Below, piece by piece: positions 1 through 11,284 of a DNA stretch of 64,000 nucleotides. The stretch comes from Clarireedia homoeocarpa (taxonomy: Eukaryota > Ascomycota > Leotiomycetes > Helotiales > Rutstroemiaceae), in assembly GCA_001465935.1 (NCBI GenBank), contig LNKV01000021.1, forward strand, positions 32,501 through 96,500. Direction: 5' to 3'. Under the pieces are notes generated by a model, which ran no database searches, had not been told where the DNA came from, and saw only the letters and a program-made list of their open reading frames with translations. Each line of letters opens with the position of its first letter. Position 1 is the first letter of the stretch. The position numbers and the translations under genes were made by a program.

Positions 1-1612
1 TCCGCCTCGCGCCGTGCGTCGTATATTCGGTCCAGAATCCAAAATGGCTCTACTGTATGTACACCGCACAAAACTATCTCATACTGTGTGTGAGTGCATC
101 CATGCGTATGCGGCTCAAACGCCGTCCTTTTTGGGCGTGTATATGTGTTTTGTGATTTATGATGCTTTGAATCTGCATTAGGCGGAGCATCAGATTGGCT
201 CGCAAGGGAGGAAGTTTGTGAAAAGAAATAAAGCAACTGCAACTGAACGGAAGTAGGTGCAAAGCAGTGCAGTGCATTGGCGTCGGCTCCGGGCATCAGA
301 TCGGATGTTACTGGGTGCGCAGCAGAGTTTGAGGATTGGGATACGCGTGAGAACGTGACGTGATTGAAATGGAGCAGGTTCGAGGAGACGTGATGGACGC
401 GATTGATTGATTGAAAATTTGCTTTCGATATTGAGTTGGGGGCGAGGAACGTGAATTGGCGTGAGAGTGGAGTAGTGTTTGGTGGTTAGCGGTGGTTAAT
501 GGTAGGGAAGCGCGTTCATGCGGTGCAGATGGATGGATGGATGCATGTACTCCGTAGATGCAGGTGGAGGGATATATGCGTACTGGGAAGACGGCATATT
601 CTGCCTGCAGAACGAATGAACGATCCAACGAACGAACAGACCGGCGACTAGGTTAGGACCAAGAGATAAGAGGGTAAAGCGCTGGCTGATGTGAAGCGAG
701 TTTGATGCAGCGAGGTGCAGCAGTTTAGGCTGGTGGTGATGACGGCGCAGCATGTAAATTTCCTTGAGTGGTGTTGAGTGGGGTAAAAGGGGCTGCTCTC
801 CAAGGAAGTGTGCACAAGACGGATAAAGTAATGCAGATCTGAATAAGGGTAGCTTGGTGCATATGCATTGATGTATATCTTTAGATGAACATATTATGCA
901 GGGTGCACAGTCTTGCTGTTGCTTGTAGTTCTACAGTGCAGTGTTGATTTTTGGTATATCTTCATCGGCAACCCTTTTCAAGAATTGAGTGCGTTATTGC
1001 TTGAGTCATTGATGTAAGATCTGCTTCCATTACTCAGGTCAGAGAGCGAGCGAGGGAAAAACCAAAACCCAGCAAATCAATTCTCGTGGCCGGACATCCA
1101 AAGATGTGTATGTATCATGCCGCTTGATACGAAGTACGCTTCTTGCCCAGACATATACTTCGGAATATTCGCCGACACTCCCATCCTTCAGTGCGCAGTA
1201 GTCATGTCATGTCAGATCCGTTACATCAGTCTATTCGTACAGGACAGCACATTCATGTCTCTACTGCGGAACACGCTCTTCTCCTCTTACCCCTCAGGTA
1301 CAGTAGCACTACTTCGTACAGTAGCCATCAGTCTCTTCGCAGCTACCGTATGACGGATTCCTTTTCCAGTCAGCCTCATCGCGAATCTCTCGCGTCGCGC
1401 CCACGTCCACGGTATCACGGTCGTATTCTCGACCCCCTCCCGGCCTATGGTGTGCTATGACGAAGTATATTTATTATATATGTAACTTGCCCAAGGTACA
1501 TACATGTATGATGAATGGCTATGATGGATGGCCGATTTGGGTTTGGTTACGTCCGGCGGTGCGCTGACTGACAGGATACAAACACACAAACACCTTCCGC
1601 TTCAAGCAAGAA

Positions 1613-1654
1613 ACACGATACGATACGATACGATACAATACAATACGATACAAT
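1613..1654. repeat. CGATA pentanucleotide microsatellite
   Basis: Imperfect tandem run of CGATA/CAATA units lying in intergenic DNA. Confidence 0.8.
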
Positions 1655-2793
1655 TGCGCACGTAACACGGCACGGGGATATTCCAACACCTCAAAGTCCA
1701 TGATGAATCGATGGATGAATGGCGTAGCAAAGCCGAAACGGAAAAGGTGGCTTTTCACATGTTTCGTGTGACAAACCCGGATGATTGGTGAGAAAGTGGG
1801 GAAGAGGTAGTGTAGCTGCCGGGTTGTTACACAGCACAGCTGAGAGCTGGATGTGAGCAGCGGAGGGGGAATGGGTAGGTGTGATTGGTTCGGTGATGGA
1901 TAGTCTCTCCTCGCCGTATACTCAGGGGCAATATTTCGTATCTATGGATGTGCTGCACTTTGTATGGTGGGAGGACGAGCGAAAGGTACCTCGCAGGTCG
2001 GTATGAAGCAGCTGAGCTGGGAATACACCAACAGAGACATAGATGGAGTATTCACGTACAGAATGATTACCGTACTCCAGAAGGATGGTATCTCAGAACT
2101 CGTATCTGTACACACCCCGATGCCTCGCCTGCTTTCCTCATTCAAAATCCAATCATGCACGAACCGAATTAAACTTCTTCCAGAAGCCTCTTCCTTCGCT
2201 TCCCTTCCCTTGAAGTGAAGCCCCAGGGATCATCCCCCGGAGGCGCGAAGCGAGATTTCGATATGCTGTGTTTGTGTTGTGTGCTGTCAAACAAACAATT
2301 TTGATTGATATATGCACTTATCCCTTTCGTGCCCCTATTGCTATATTTGTTTTCTCCTCCCTTGCGGTGTTGAGTGTGACGTGCGGGGTGGGGTTGATAG
2401 ATGGACAGATGGATGGTTAGATGGATTTCGACGTCATTTCCACAAACGCCTGATAGTAAAGTGTGCGTGTAGAGTCGTACATATGTCCATACATACATGA
2501 TATCCATGCGCATATCCTACATTCGACTTCAAATTCAATCGGACAGTCAGCCTTCTGTCTCGTCTTTCCTCTGTGCCACATGACACGCAGCTGAGCTCCT
2601 ACATAGGAAATGGATAGATGGGTGCTGGGGCAGGTGAGTTGGATTACTTCGGATGCTTGCATGAGGCGTAATGGGGTAAGGAGGAGCTGTTCACGGTGAT
2701 TGATTGATGGTTTGGTTTTTGTTTGCAAGTCTCACTTTCCAAGAAAGCAAGCAAAGAAAGAAGAAAGTCTGCTGCAGCTAGCCGGATCTGCTC

Positions 2794-2817
2794 TGGGCTG
2801 GGCTGGGCTGGGCTGGG
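2794..2817. repeat. GGGCT pentanucleotide microsatellite
   Basis: Nearly five perfect copies of a TGGGC/GGGCT unit in intergenic DNA. Confidence 0.8.
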
Positions 2818-5004
2818 TTGGTAGAGGAGAAAAAAGATGCAAGATATGTACCACGGCATCCTGACCGAGTAGGACGGATGAATGATGAATGCGATTGCAG
2901 AGGTTACCTGTTTGGCGGGAAGGTCGACTGCATATATTGGAATGAGGTAGTGGAACGAGTGTTTCGACCTGGGAATTTAAGGGTTTATGTTGTGTGCTTT
3001 AGCTGGGGAGGACGGGATTTCGGGTCTGGATGGGTGGGTGATGGATTGAGGTAATACAAAGTGTTGTGGATACCAGATGGTTGGTGCCGGTACTGATGCT
3101 GATGCTGTATGGTGTGGAGTGATGCTGGCGTGATGGGAGTGTGGTGAGCTGGGGGATGTGGAGAGTTTTGTATGGAATAATGAGATATATATAGTAGTGG
3201 GATACCGGGAATTGAAGTCGTCTGTTAGTGCTACGCACATTTCATTATCTTTGTCATGATCCCCAAGAATAAGAACCCGTTCCTGCATGATCGAGAATTC
3301 AATCTCTATGGCTTCTGCAAACGATCAATTTATCAATGCTACGAGATGAGCGCCTTTGCAACACCAGTCTTCAGCTCAATAAATATTCATTAAGAATGCG
3401 TGTGAGATTAGATACATGTTGCATTGGCTCTATAATGCAAAGGTCTAAGGCTTTACTAAAACCCAAGTAGTATTTCCTAGGTCGTAGAGGCTCGAGATTC
3501 GAGATTTGACCCTACTCTGTCGTATATTATCACAAAGTAGACGTGTAAGTTGGGCATATCTAAATATCACTTGTGCTGTATTTATATTATAGATAGTAGG
3601 TGTCCGACCTACTATTATATTGCATAGATTGCATTAGTAGCAAGCACTGAAGCAGTCCGATGCATACCTTTTTATGATTTTCTGTAAAACAATTTGGAGT
3701 GGAATACGCTTCGACTGCCGGGTATGTATGTATACCGCATATCACACTATATAAAAAGTATCTCGAATGATGGCAAACAATAAAACAGTTTATTTAGGAG
3801 ATCTACTGAACGGGTGCACCAAGCTCGAGAAGCTATGCTCATAAGATCATGACAGTTATGACGAGATCGTAGACCCTCTACTAACTTTATTGTACGAAGA
3901 GGCCTCCAAGACCAATATACTCCTCTCGATCTTTTCAAGACTGAGTGTTCTCTCCCACTTCAAGCGTGTGCTCTCTTATTTTTGATACTTGGGCAATGCT
4001 ATCTGCACTGATGCTAGTCATGATGAGCCATGCGTTACAGAGTCTAAGGAAACATACGGCGAGAAGAGATGACAAATGTCAGAAATTCACTACAACGGCA
4101 GAACTTCCTTTACTAGCACTAGAAGTGAGATATGCCGTGAGGTTGTAAGAAAGAAACAATCCAAGTTCACCTACAGAACAAGCAAATTTGAATTCATCCA
4201 AAAGATAGATACATAGAACCTTAGTGCTGCAACAGCTTTTCCCATCCAAGCACTCGAATTAGAAGAGAGCGTGAACTTTCTTTCCCCAGTAGCAGCTCAA
4301 ATTGATAGTGGCTAAGTTGCGCTCTGCCTGTTATATTACCTATCGTACATGCAAATTATATCTGTAACTTATATGCTCGGCTACTCTATTCAATGAACGA
4401 TGGCTTATAGTCATGAACAGTGCAATCGACCCCTTTTGGATTGAGACGGGTTCGTGAATATTTAGACCTAGCAAGAAATAGCATGCGTGATGCTTAGCTA
4501 ACTGGGTAATGTATCACATGATCCAATGGTGGCCTACTGGTCGTTTGTGTTCGACTATTTCTTTAGGGTTCCTTGCTCAATAGTTCACGGTATAGAACTG
4601 GGGTGCTTCCTCCGGGACTGTGGAACGAGTTTCCAGCTGCGACATGTGAGGAGAACATAAGCAGTGTCGTTGAAGCTGTAGATATGCTTGGCTATCGTAG
4701 CCAGGGTGATGGAAGAAGATGGGACTGGTGTCCTCCCTTCCTTATAAAATGGACTCACTGGCATCGAAGATTGATTTCGCCATATAGGACACTTGCTAGA
4801 TGGCGAGAAAACAAATAAGTACTTCGATAAGGAACACTCCCAGTAATGAAGCTGCAGATTAATAACCCCAGCTATGTATAGCTTCGATTTGGGGTAACCA
4901 CCGGACTCCATCTACCAACATAAAGCCAAGCTTTTGACGAAAAAGATATTCAAAATACACAATTCATGGGTATAGTACTTCATCAACCTCACCACATCCA
5001 ATTC

Positions 5005-5745
5005 TTAATCCATCCATCCCAATCCACCTACCCATCTCTTCCCGCGTTGTCCTACATTCCGCCCAGCACATCCTAAACATTTCCTTTGCATCCCCAAATT
5101 GCTTACAGCGCAAGAATGACAGACTGCTTTCCCACAGCTTGTGCATGCGTGGTTTGCTTCTCCTGCTCCATCCATATCCATCATCATGTCTACATCCATT
5201 CCATCGCCATCTTCTTGGTTCAATGAGGCATCGCAGTCTTCGCAATTAGTGGGTTGAAGGAATTTGGCATTAAATATTAAAGCAGGTGTGTTTGTAGAAG
5301 TGGAGGAGGAATTAGAGTCACTGCCAGGTGATGCATGACGCGCCGGAGGCAATTGCCAGAATGAATGAAGAGAAGATTGATTCGAAGCCTGATTCGTTGC
5401 TGGGACTGGAGCTACCGGCGCGATTGTTGGAGAAGTTGTGGGAGTTGGGAAGGAGTTGTATTGGTGTTGCTGTGCTGAATAGAGGAGCGATAATGTATGT
5501 TCTGTGTGATTGATTAGTTATGTGATTGGCCAGCTACTTGTGAAGCATGACATACGATGAACGATTTCCTCATTTGGTCTATTATCCCTATGACGCTTCC
5601 TCGTCCTAGATGACAATAATGTAGGTGATGCAATGGCGGATGAATCGATGGCCATGGAATTACCGTTGTGAAGGGGGCTGGTGAACATGGATGAAGTGGT
5701 AGAGATGTCAGAATTGGAGCGCTTGCGCTTGAGATACATCGTCAT
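5005..5745 (-). CDS. Hypothetical Cys-rich (zinc-binding-like) protein
   Basis: Two exons, 5556-5745 and 5005-5501, joined by a 54-bp GT-AG intron, give 228 residues. The chosen start (ATG at 5745) begins MTMYLKRKRSNSD; the frame stays open upstream to a splice-acceptor-like CAG at 5864-5866, so a further upstream exon is possible. The N-terminal half is Ser/Thr-rich. The segment across the splice (EEIVHQHTLSLLYSAQQHQ) reads as a conserved block. The C-terminal third holds CEDC, CTSCGKAVCHSC and CLGC pairs, which look like one or two zinc-binding knuckles. I do not recognise a named family; the role is unknown. The upstream side abuts repeat-derived sequence at 5994-6046. Confidence 0.65.
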
Positions 5746-5993
5746 TGTGCCGGTCGGATGAGAATTGAAAGAAGAGTTCGGTAAGTTATATGGGTAATTG
5801 ATAACCGGATAGTACAGTTGGGTATAGTTCAATGATAGAAATGGAAATTTCGATGTCGATTGTCTGAAATGATGAGAAAGTTATAGGAAGCCAGAACGCG
5901 AAATGAGGACGAAGAGCGCGAACCACTTTAGGAGCGCGGTCACGCTAGTGCATTTTGGGATTACGCGCACGTGGCTCTTAAACTTCATGAGCC

Positions 5994-6046
5994 CCGTTAG
6001 ACTCCATTTCAGCGACACCGTCACGGACGGTCTAATTGATCTTGAA
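5994..6046. repeat. Dispersed direct repeat, copy 1
   Basis: A 53-bp sequence that recurs in the same orientation at 7709-7760 with about seven mismatches and one 1-base gap. It contains a 6-bp stem, ACCGTC/GACGGT, around three bases. The origin is unknown; it is likely a remnant of a small mobile element. It sits at the broken end of the gene fragment at 6047-6516. Confidence 0.7.
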
Positions 6047-6516
6047 GCCCGGCGACGGCATGCGCACAGTTCTGCTCGCCATGCCCCTTCAATACCCCGG
6101 AGATTCTGGCGAAAATTCTCACTTCCAAGATCAGATCCTGTTCCACATGGAATTTGTGGCAGCAGCAACAAATCCAGTTCCTGCCATCATCCACATTTCG
6201 AGGTCCTCTCCAAACGGCCCGCAATGCCACTTTTAGGAGCTGATGCGCAGAGGCTGTTGGGACTCAAGTCACTCCCGGAAGAGTTGTTGCGCTTGCTTTC
6301 GTGCTCGTAGAACCCAGTTTTGACGCGGAGGAAGCGGTTGTCATGGTCACGACCTCGGCGCGACAGGCAGCAAATATGATGGTCTCGTTGAGCCAAGTTG
6401 GTCCACCAGGCAGCTCAAACATGGCATTGTACCAATCATTAGGAAATTTCGTGTCAAGTTGGACTGCGTTGAGCTGTGTGCAGCCCACCAAGCGGATGCT
6501 GCGCTGCCATATCTAG
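6047..6516 (-). pseudogene. Broken protein-coding fragment (unknown family)
   Basis: On the minus strand two frames read like protein. One covers 6264-6491 and contains PNDWYNAMFELPGGPTWLNE; the other covers 6021-6230 and contains RNWICCCCHKFHVEQ and KGHGEQNCAHAV. The Cys/His pattern of the second resembles fungal zinc-knuckle proteins, but it stops just where the dispersed repeat begins (about 6046), and the two pieces are in different frames. I infer a decayed gene truncated by, or next to, the repeat. No family is assigned with confidence. Alternatively these are two unrelated chance frames. Confidence 0.35.
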
Positions 6517-7931
6517 GAAGAGCAGGAAGTCAGTAGACACTTATATTAACATGACTCGGGAGCGAATCCTGAAATGAACGTCTCTTTTACGCTACGTTCC
6601 ATTCCTCATTCGTCCTTGCGTCTCCATTCCCCCCTAAAGTTATCCCCGAGAATTTCCTGACTCCCTGTTTGACTAGTGGCCAGAGTCTGATGGGGCGGTA
6701 ACCATCGACATAACTTAGACGACCCTTCTTTCATCGAGCCAGTCCACCCCTGGGATTTAGATGAGCATGTGCCCGAGAGTGAGATTGAGTGGCGGCACGG
6801 GTTCTCGGCTTAGGCAATCATAAACTTCTTTGGGCTTCTGAAAAAGCAGTTCCGAAAGCTCAAGTAAATCCCCATAAATGCTCGAGAGGTTATTGCATTT
6901 GACACCATTTTTGCGCCATCAGAAGACGGAATGACCCCCATGCTTCAGAGGATCTTTCGAGAGCATAGCTGGCCATCTGATCAGAATGGTACTTATCGCA
7001 AACGGGAGTGTTTGGAGGCTGTAAAGACGGCATTGGAGAACATTATCCTACTTTTTAATAAATTCCATTAATCGACATCGTCCCTATTCTCTATGAGTAT
7101 AGATGGTGTGACAGGGCATGAACAAGATTCTCAAAGAACAGAAGTGGTATTTGCACGAATCTATGAAGAGGAGAAATACAAAGAGAGAAATTGGAATGGC
7201 TTAAGTACCCAGTACTTAGCTCCTGCCTAGGCTGAGTCTAGGTCCTTTGTACCTGGTACCTTAGTTACCGGGTCATAACTCCTAGTTGTCCCTCCTCGCC
7301 TGGGTTGCTTCTTTACAGATAGTGTCTGTAGTAAAACATTTTGGGATACTAGTGGAGCATTTTTTTGGGAGTATTTTTGGCCCTATGAATATTTATTTAT
7401 TCACGATATAGGCAAGCAATCATAGGCCGAGCCAACATATTTCAACCTCCTGTTGCTGTCTTGGCGACCCCCCTCTGTTTGAGCGATCTCCGTGACAAAC
7501 TCTTTGAATACCCCTGGTATCCCAAGCCACTGCTTGTATAAGTCTTTCGTGATTAACACATAGTAGATTGAACACATAGTAGATTGAGCACAAACGAGCA
7601 GTTGACTTCTTCCGCTGTCTTCCTCTGTCATATCATTGCTCGGTTTTCTTCTTGCACGACATGATGCCTATCTGAGGCTATCTCAAGGCCTCTTGCGGTT
7701 GCGTAGCTCCGTTAGCCTCCATTTCAGCGACGCCGCTACGGACGGCCTATTTATCTTGAATTAGGAATTGCGCTAGTAAAATCTGCTTCTAGTTCTGTGA
7801 GGTGTCTTCTCCAGTCCAATTAATCAAACAAAACCCGTAACAGTACGTAGAGAACTTGCAGGATTCTCAACTTTTAACAAGCTACCCACTCTTGATTATG
7901 CTATATAATATCAAATAAACCACAACCTGCC
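6517..7931. other. Gene-free, repeat-bearing interval
   Basis: No supportable gene. It includes the second copy of the dispersed repeat (7709-7760) and a two-copy 15-16 bp tandem (AACACATAGTAGATTG) near 7554-7586. Short ORFs such as 7401-7631 have no recognisable motif. Confidence 0.5.
7709..7760. repeat. Dispersed direct repeat, copy 2
   Basis: Same 52-53 bp unit as at 5994-6046, in the same orientation. It lies about 170 bp upstream of the 5S rRNA gene. Confidence 0.7.
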
Positions 7932-8050
7932 ACATACGACCATAGATCAAGATAAGTTAGGCATCCCGTCCGCTCTGCCATCTACAAGCCTTGAATCGGT
8001 GGATTAGTAGTTGGGTGGGTGACCACCAGCGAATCCCCACTGTTGTATGT
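7932..8050 (+). rRNA. 5S ribosomal RNA gene
   Basis: About 119 bp starting ACATACGACCATAG and ending GTTGTATGT, followed by a T-run at 8052-8058 that fits an RNA polymerase III terminator. The internal blocks GGCATCCCGTCCGCTCT and TAGTTGGGTGGGTGACCACC are the hallmark conserved segments of fungal 5S rRNA. The terminal helix pairs over nine positions with one G-U. The variable helix II (GATCAAG with CTTGAATC) also pairs, with the usual bulged A, although its sequence is unlike the common fungal versions. That points to a structurally competent variant rather than a decayed copy. Dispersed single 5S genes are normal in filamentous ascomycetes. Confidence 0.9.
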
Positions 8051-8768
8051 ATTTTTTTAATCTTTATTTTTTTACTTTATTTTTTTTTAACTCCATGAAT
8101 ATCCAATTATTACACAGCGAGGTCTTGTCCGCTCGGCACATAGCTATAATGAGATTACTATGGTTCGATAATTATCCCTATGGATAAGTTTCACGGCTCC
8201 ACTGAAACAGCATCATTCTTTGAGCTCTCAAGACCAAGCTTGGACAAGGGGATCCAAGCTTTTGATCGTGGTATTGTGGTTTTTTGGGCGAAATTATGCT
8301 GCTTGTACCGCTGTTAAGAAGCAATGCAGTCGAAGAATACGATATTGGAAATAATTTCTGTGTTTGCGGTTTGGTTCATGTTGCTAGTATAAATTGTTAC
8401 ACTTGTAAAAGCTTAGAAGACCTTGGGGCTGCAGCTGCGTGAGTGTTGTATCATATCGATATATATCTGATGACTATTTAATTGATTAACACGTATTTTA
8501 CAGTCTTAGTGGTACTTCTGTAGACTATTAGGTCAACAGGATAAAGGATTTATTATGAGTATCATTATATATTAACAAGTTTTGCCTTGGAAGAATCATT
8601 TAGATTGCAGAAATGTTAATGATTGACAATTACAATGTACTGAAGCCTATTTCTGATATGCCTTTCTGTTCCAAAGGAAAAGAACTAACAATCCTGATAT
8701 GAGGAGACGTAATGAACCATTATTCAACCCCCCCCCCCCTTGGAGAACCTTGATATATTTCCGAGCTC
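8051..8768. other. Intergenic, no gene seen
   Basis: AT-rich spacer between the 5S gene and the adenylating-enzyme gene. It starts with T/A-rich terminator-like sequence and includes a 12-C homopolymer at 8728-8739, just past the stop of the minus-strand gene. No carrier-protein or reductase domain could be read here on the minus strand. Confidence 0.5.
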
Positions 8769-10635
8769 TCATAGAATACTTCGGTAAATGGTCTCGATCT
8801 CTTGCTCATAAAGGCTCAAACTTGGCAGTCTTGCCACGTTCCCCTTTAATGTCCTTACAAATGGCTTCTCCGGCTGCGCCAGTAAGACTAATTCGGGGGA
8901 AATCTTCACAGATTCATGGCATTGAGCATTGGCTTTTTCCAAATACGGCAGCAAGCTTTGCATGAATTCTTCACGAAGTCCTTCATGATGCTTCCCCGGT
9001 ACTATCTCAATTAATAGCATAGGCTTCGGCTTACCATGACCACCAACCAAAGCTGCTTGGACGAGGTCATGACCTTCGATTTCTCGTTCCAAAGTTGAGG
9101 CATACAAGCCATCTCCATGGGACAATGGAATATAGTCGTCGGTTCGGCCAACAATCTTCCATAATCCTTTGCGAGTGGGATGCTCAATCCATAGATCATT
9201 CGTCTCAAAGCGGTCGCGGTCTGGGTACAAGAAGAATATCTGCTGCATTGGTGCACACTCAGCCTTACGGACGAATACCAGCTCATGTAAATTGCCGGGT
9301 CGTGGCTCAAACTCGGCACCGGCATTTTTGTTGAACTCAACATAGTCCCAATCTTCCGTATCATGTCGAAGCTTCAGGAAGTATCCACCCACTTCGGTGC
9401 TGCCAATGGAGGGAATAAGTCTTACGTCTGAGGCTAGCTTCTTTCCACTATTGAAACCTAGAGGAGCACCAGCATAATGTATGTACCGAAGGGTTTTCAA
9501 TGCGGCTAGTCCAGAGGGATCTCTACATAGAGTATCAATAACAGAGGGCACAAGCAGAGCACCATCCACGCGACCAAATTTCAAAATGTCGATAAGTGTC
9601 TCCGGTGATGGGGGACCTGGTGGTCCTAAGACAACAACAGTGTGCACAAAAATACTCATAGACAGGACCATCAGCATTCCTACGAACTATAAATAAATGT
9701 GAGCTGTATTGCTGATAATTGGACGCTCGAGAAACATGGCCTTAGCGACTTACATGTATCATTGGTAAAGGGGTGTACCATCTCTTGGAAGTATAATGAT
9801 GAAGATGTGACTCTTCCTCGCCTGTCAATTTTGCAGCTACATCCAAAATTGCCATCATTCTATGCGTATATGTGATAGGCTTCGGGTACCCTAGAGAGAG
9901 AGCTTATTCAGAAATCACTCTTCTAAAATGAGAGTCATGGCATACCTGTAGTTCCTGAAGTATGGAAAGTTAACCATGGGTCGTCCCTCGCCTCTTCCCA
10001 CGACTTTTGGTAGTTAACTTGTTCCGCGAGTTTGTCCTGTAGCAAATCTTCCACTGATGGTGCAACAACTATCTGCAAGCCTTCACGGCGTTGGACAACA
10101 TGATCGACAGTACTTCCCATACTCTCCGGTCTCACATAAAGGTTGCACTCTTTCTTGTTCAAAATATGAAGCTGTGCGTCTGCTGTCATCATTGGTGAAG
10201 GCAGAATCATCTGTTTCAACATATGGCAGAGTGAGTACAGCTTTTAGCATAGAATCCTTCAGGTATGGAACAAATAGCATATGATAGTGTCTTGAACAGT
10301 GTAAGAGAAATATGACCCACCACCTTGTTCACTTTGCCCGCAGCCATAGCCAATATAGGGTATCGCAGGTCTTTAGGCCCAACATAGGCAAAGGATTGGA
10401 AAGGCTCCGTTGACGGAGGAAGATGTTGAACTAACCAATGCGCAGCGTGATTGACGGCGTTCGCAAACTGGCTGTAAGTAATATCTTTGTATCCCTTGGA
10501 AATGTCCCTGTCATCTATTGGCATTGAGACCCAAGGACTTTGAGGATGCAGTTGTGCCCGTTCGTCGAGTATGGAAATTGCCAAGCGCTCTCCATGCCGG
10601 ATACCAGGTAGAGGAAGTGGCAGAGTGTTAGCCAT
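8769..10635 (-). CDS. NRPS-like adenylate-forming enzyme, adenylation domain only
   Basis: Four exons (10324-10635, 9946-10210, 9754-9890, 8769-9686) give 543 residues with consistent phases. The first donor is GTGGTG, which is weak; the other junctions are standard. The protein is an ANL-superfamily adenylation domain. The AMP-binding P-loop FHTSGTTG lies at about 180-187, followed by YPKPITYTHR. Later come GSTEVGGYF, the FETNDLW motif and VGRTDDYIPLSHGDGLY. The C-terminal PFVRTLKGNVARL carries the A10-type lysine. Relatives are the fungal A-T-reductase or A-T-thioesterase enzymes that activate aryl or keto acids. Here the frame ends IETIYRSIL right after A10, so the carrier and release domains are missing. 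It may be a stand-alone ligase or a truncated enzyme. The substrate cannot be read from sequence. Confidence 0.85.
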
Positions 10636-11284
10636 GATAAAGCAAGTGAGAAGTGAGATTATGGATAGATATAGGTAAGACTACCAGGGGAGTATTTTGT
10701 GTACAATTGTCATTTTCAATCGACGATAAGAGGATGTTAAAATAAGCGTGAGAATTCCAAAAGTGGCGCCACTTTTAGAGAAGTAACAATTACGGCTTGT
10801 ATTTGTTTTCACAATAAGGCTCTTGATGTGTTAACTGTAATCCTGGGCCCGTACACGCCCTGTATAAATATATATATAGCTATAGCGCTATAGAAAGAGT
10901 TTGCTATCCTTTGCGAGAAATATTACTATATATTCTCTTTTCGTTTAACTTAGTATTACATATATATAACTACAGCGATGTAGAATGAGGTTGATTTCGT
11001 CCCCACACCACTCCACGATATGTGGCGTCGCAGTCCCACTTGTCATCTTCAGCCACATCTCGCGCATTAAAATCTGGCGTTATCCCCGCAATTTCTCCTT
11101 AAATAGTTAGTGATCGACGTCGAGATCCTGCTTTGGAGGATCCTTATTACGTCAGAATCCAACGCAAGTTCGAACTTTGCGCTCGTAGATGATGTTCGGA
11201 ACTTGTGATAAGACAAATTCGTGCCCCTCTCCCATTAAAGCAAAAACATAACATTTTGGCGACGGTCAATTTTTCATCACAAGA
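10636..11284. promoter_or_regulatory. Divergent intergenic region with palindrome
   Basis: Divergent spacer of about 650 bp between the adenylating enzyme (minus) and the 346-aa gene (plus). It contains an 18-bp perfect palindrome at 10759-10776 inside a repeat shared with 44702-44741, and TATA-rich tracts near 10865-10975. Shared promoter function is inferred from the head-to-head arrangement only. Confidence 0.45.
10751..10790. repeat. Dispersed palindromic repeat, copy A
   Basis: Contains the perfect palindrome AAAAGTGGCGCCACTTTT followed by AGAGAAGTAACAATT. The reverse complement of 44702-44741 matches it over about 40 bp with a few substitutions and one 1-base gap. The structure (AAGTGRCG half-sites in both orientations) resembles the ends of a small inverted-repeat transposon. 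No full element or target-site duplication was found. Confidence 0.65.

Larger units (their letters stand above)
1..5004. other. Long gene-free region with microsatellites
   Basis: About 5 kb with no open frame that looks like a protein. It holds several simple repeats: ATGG/GATT-type tracts around 400-545, a CGATA pentanucleotide run at 1613-1654, a GGGCT run at 2794-2817, and a 9-bp inverted repeat at 3593-3615. The many short ORFs here are low-complexity or biased in composition and have no recognisable motif. The left part could be a long promoter, a UTR or a non-coding transcript of a gene lying outside the window; the sequence alone does not decide this. Confidence 0.6.

Noticed and set aside
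8728..8739. 12-C tract as a programmed frameshift site for the adenylating enzyme
   Set aside because: It lies after the stop codon, and no carrier domain follows in any frame.
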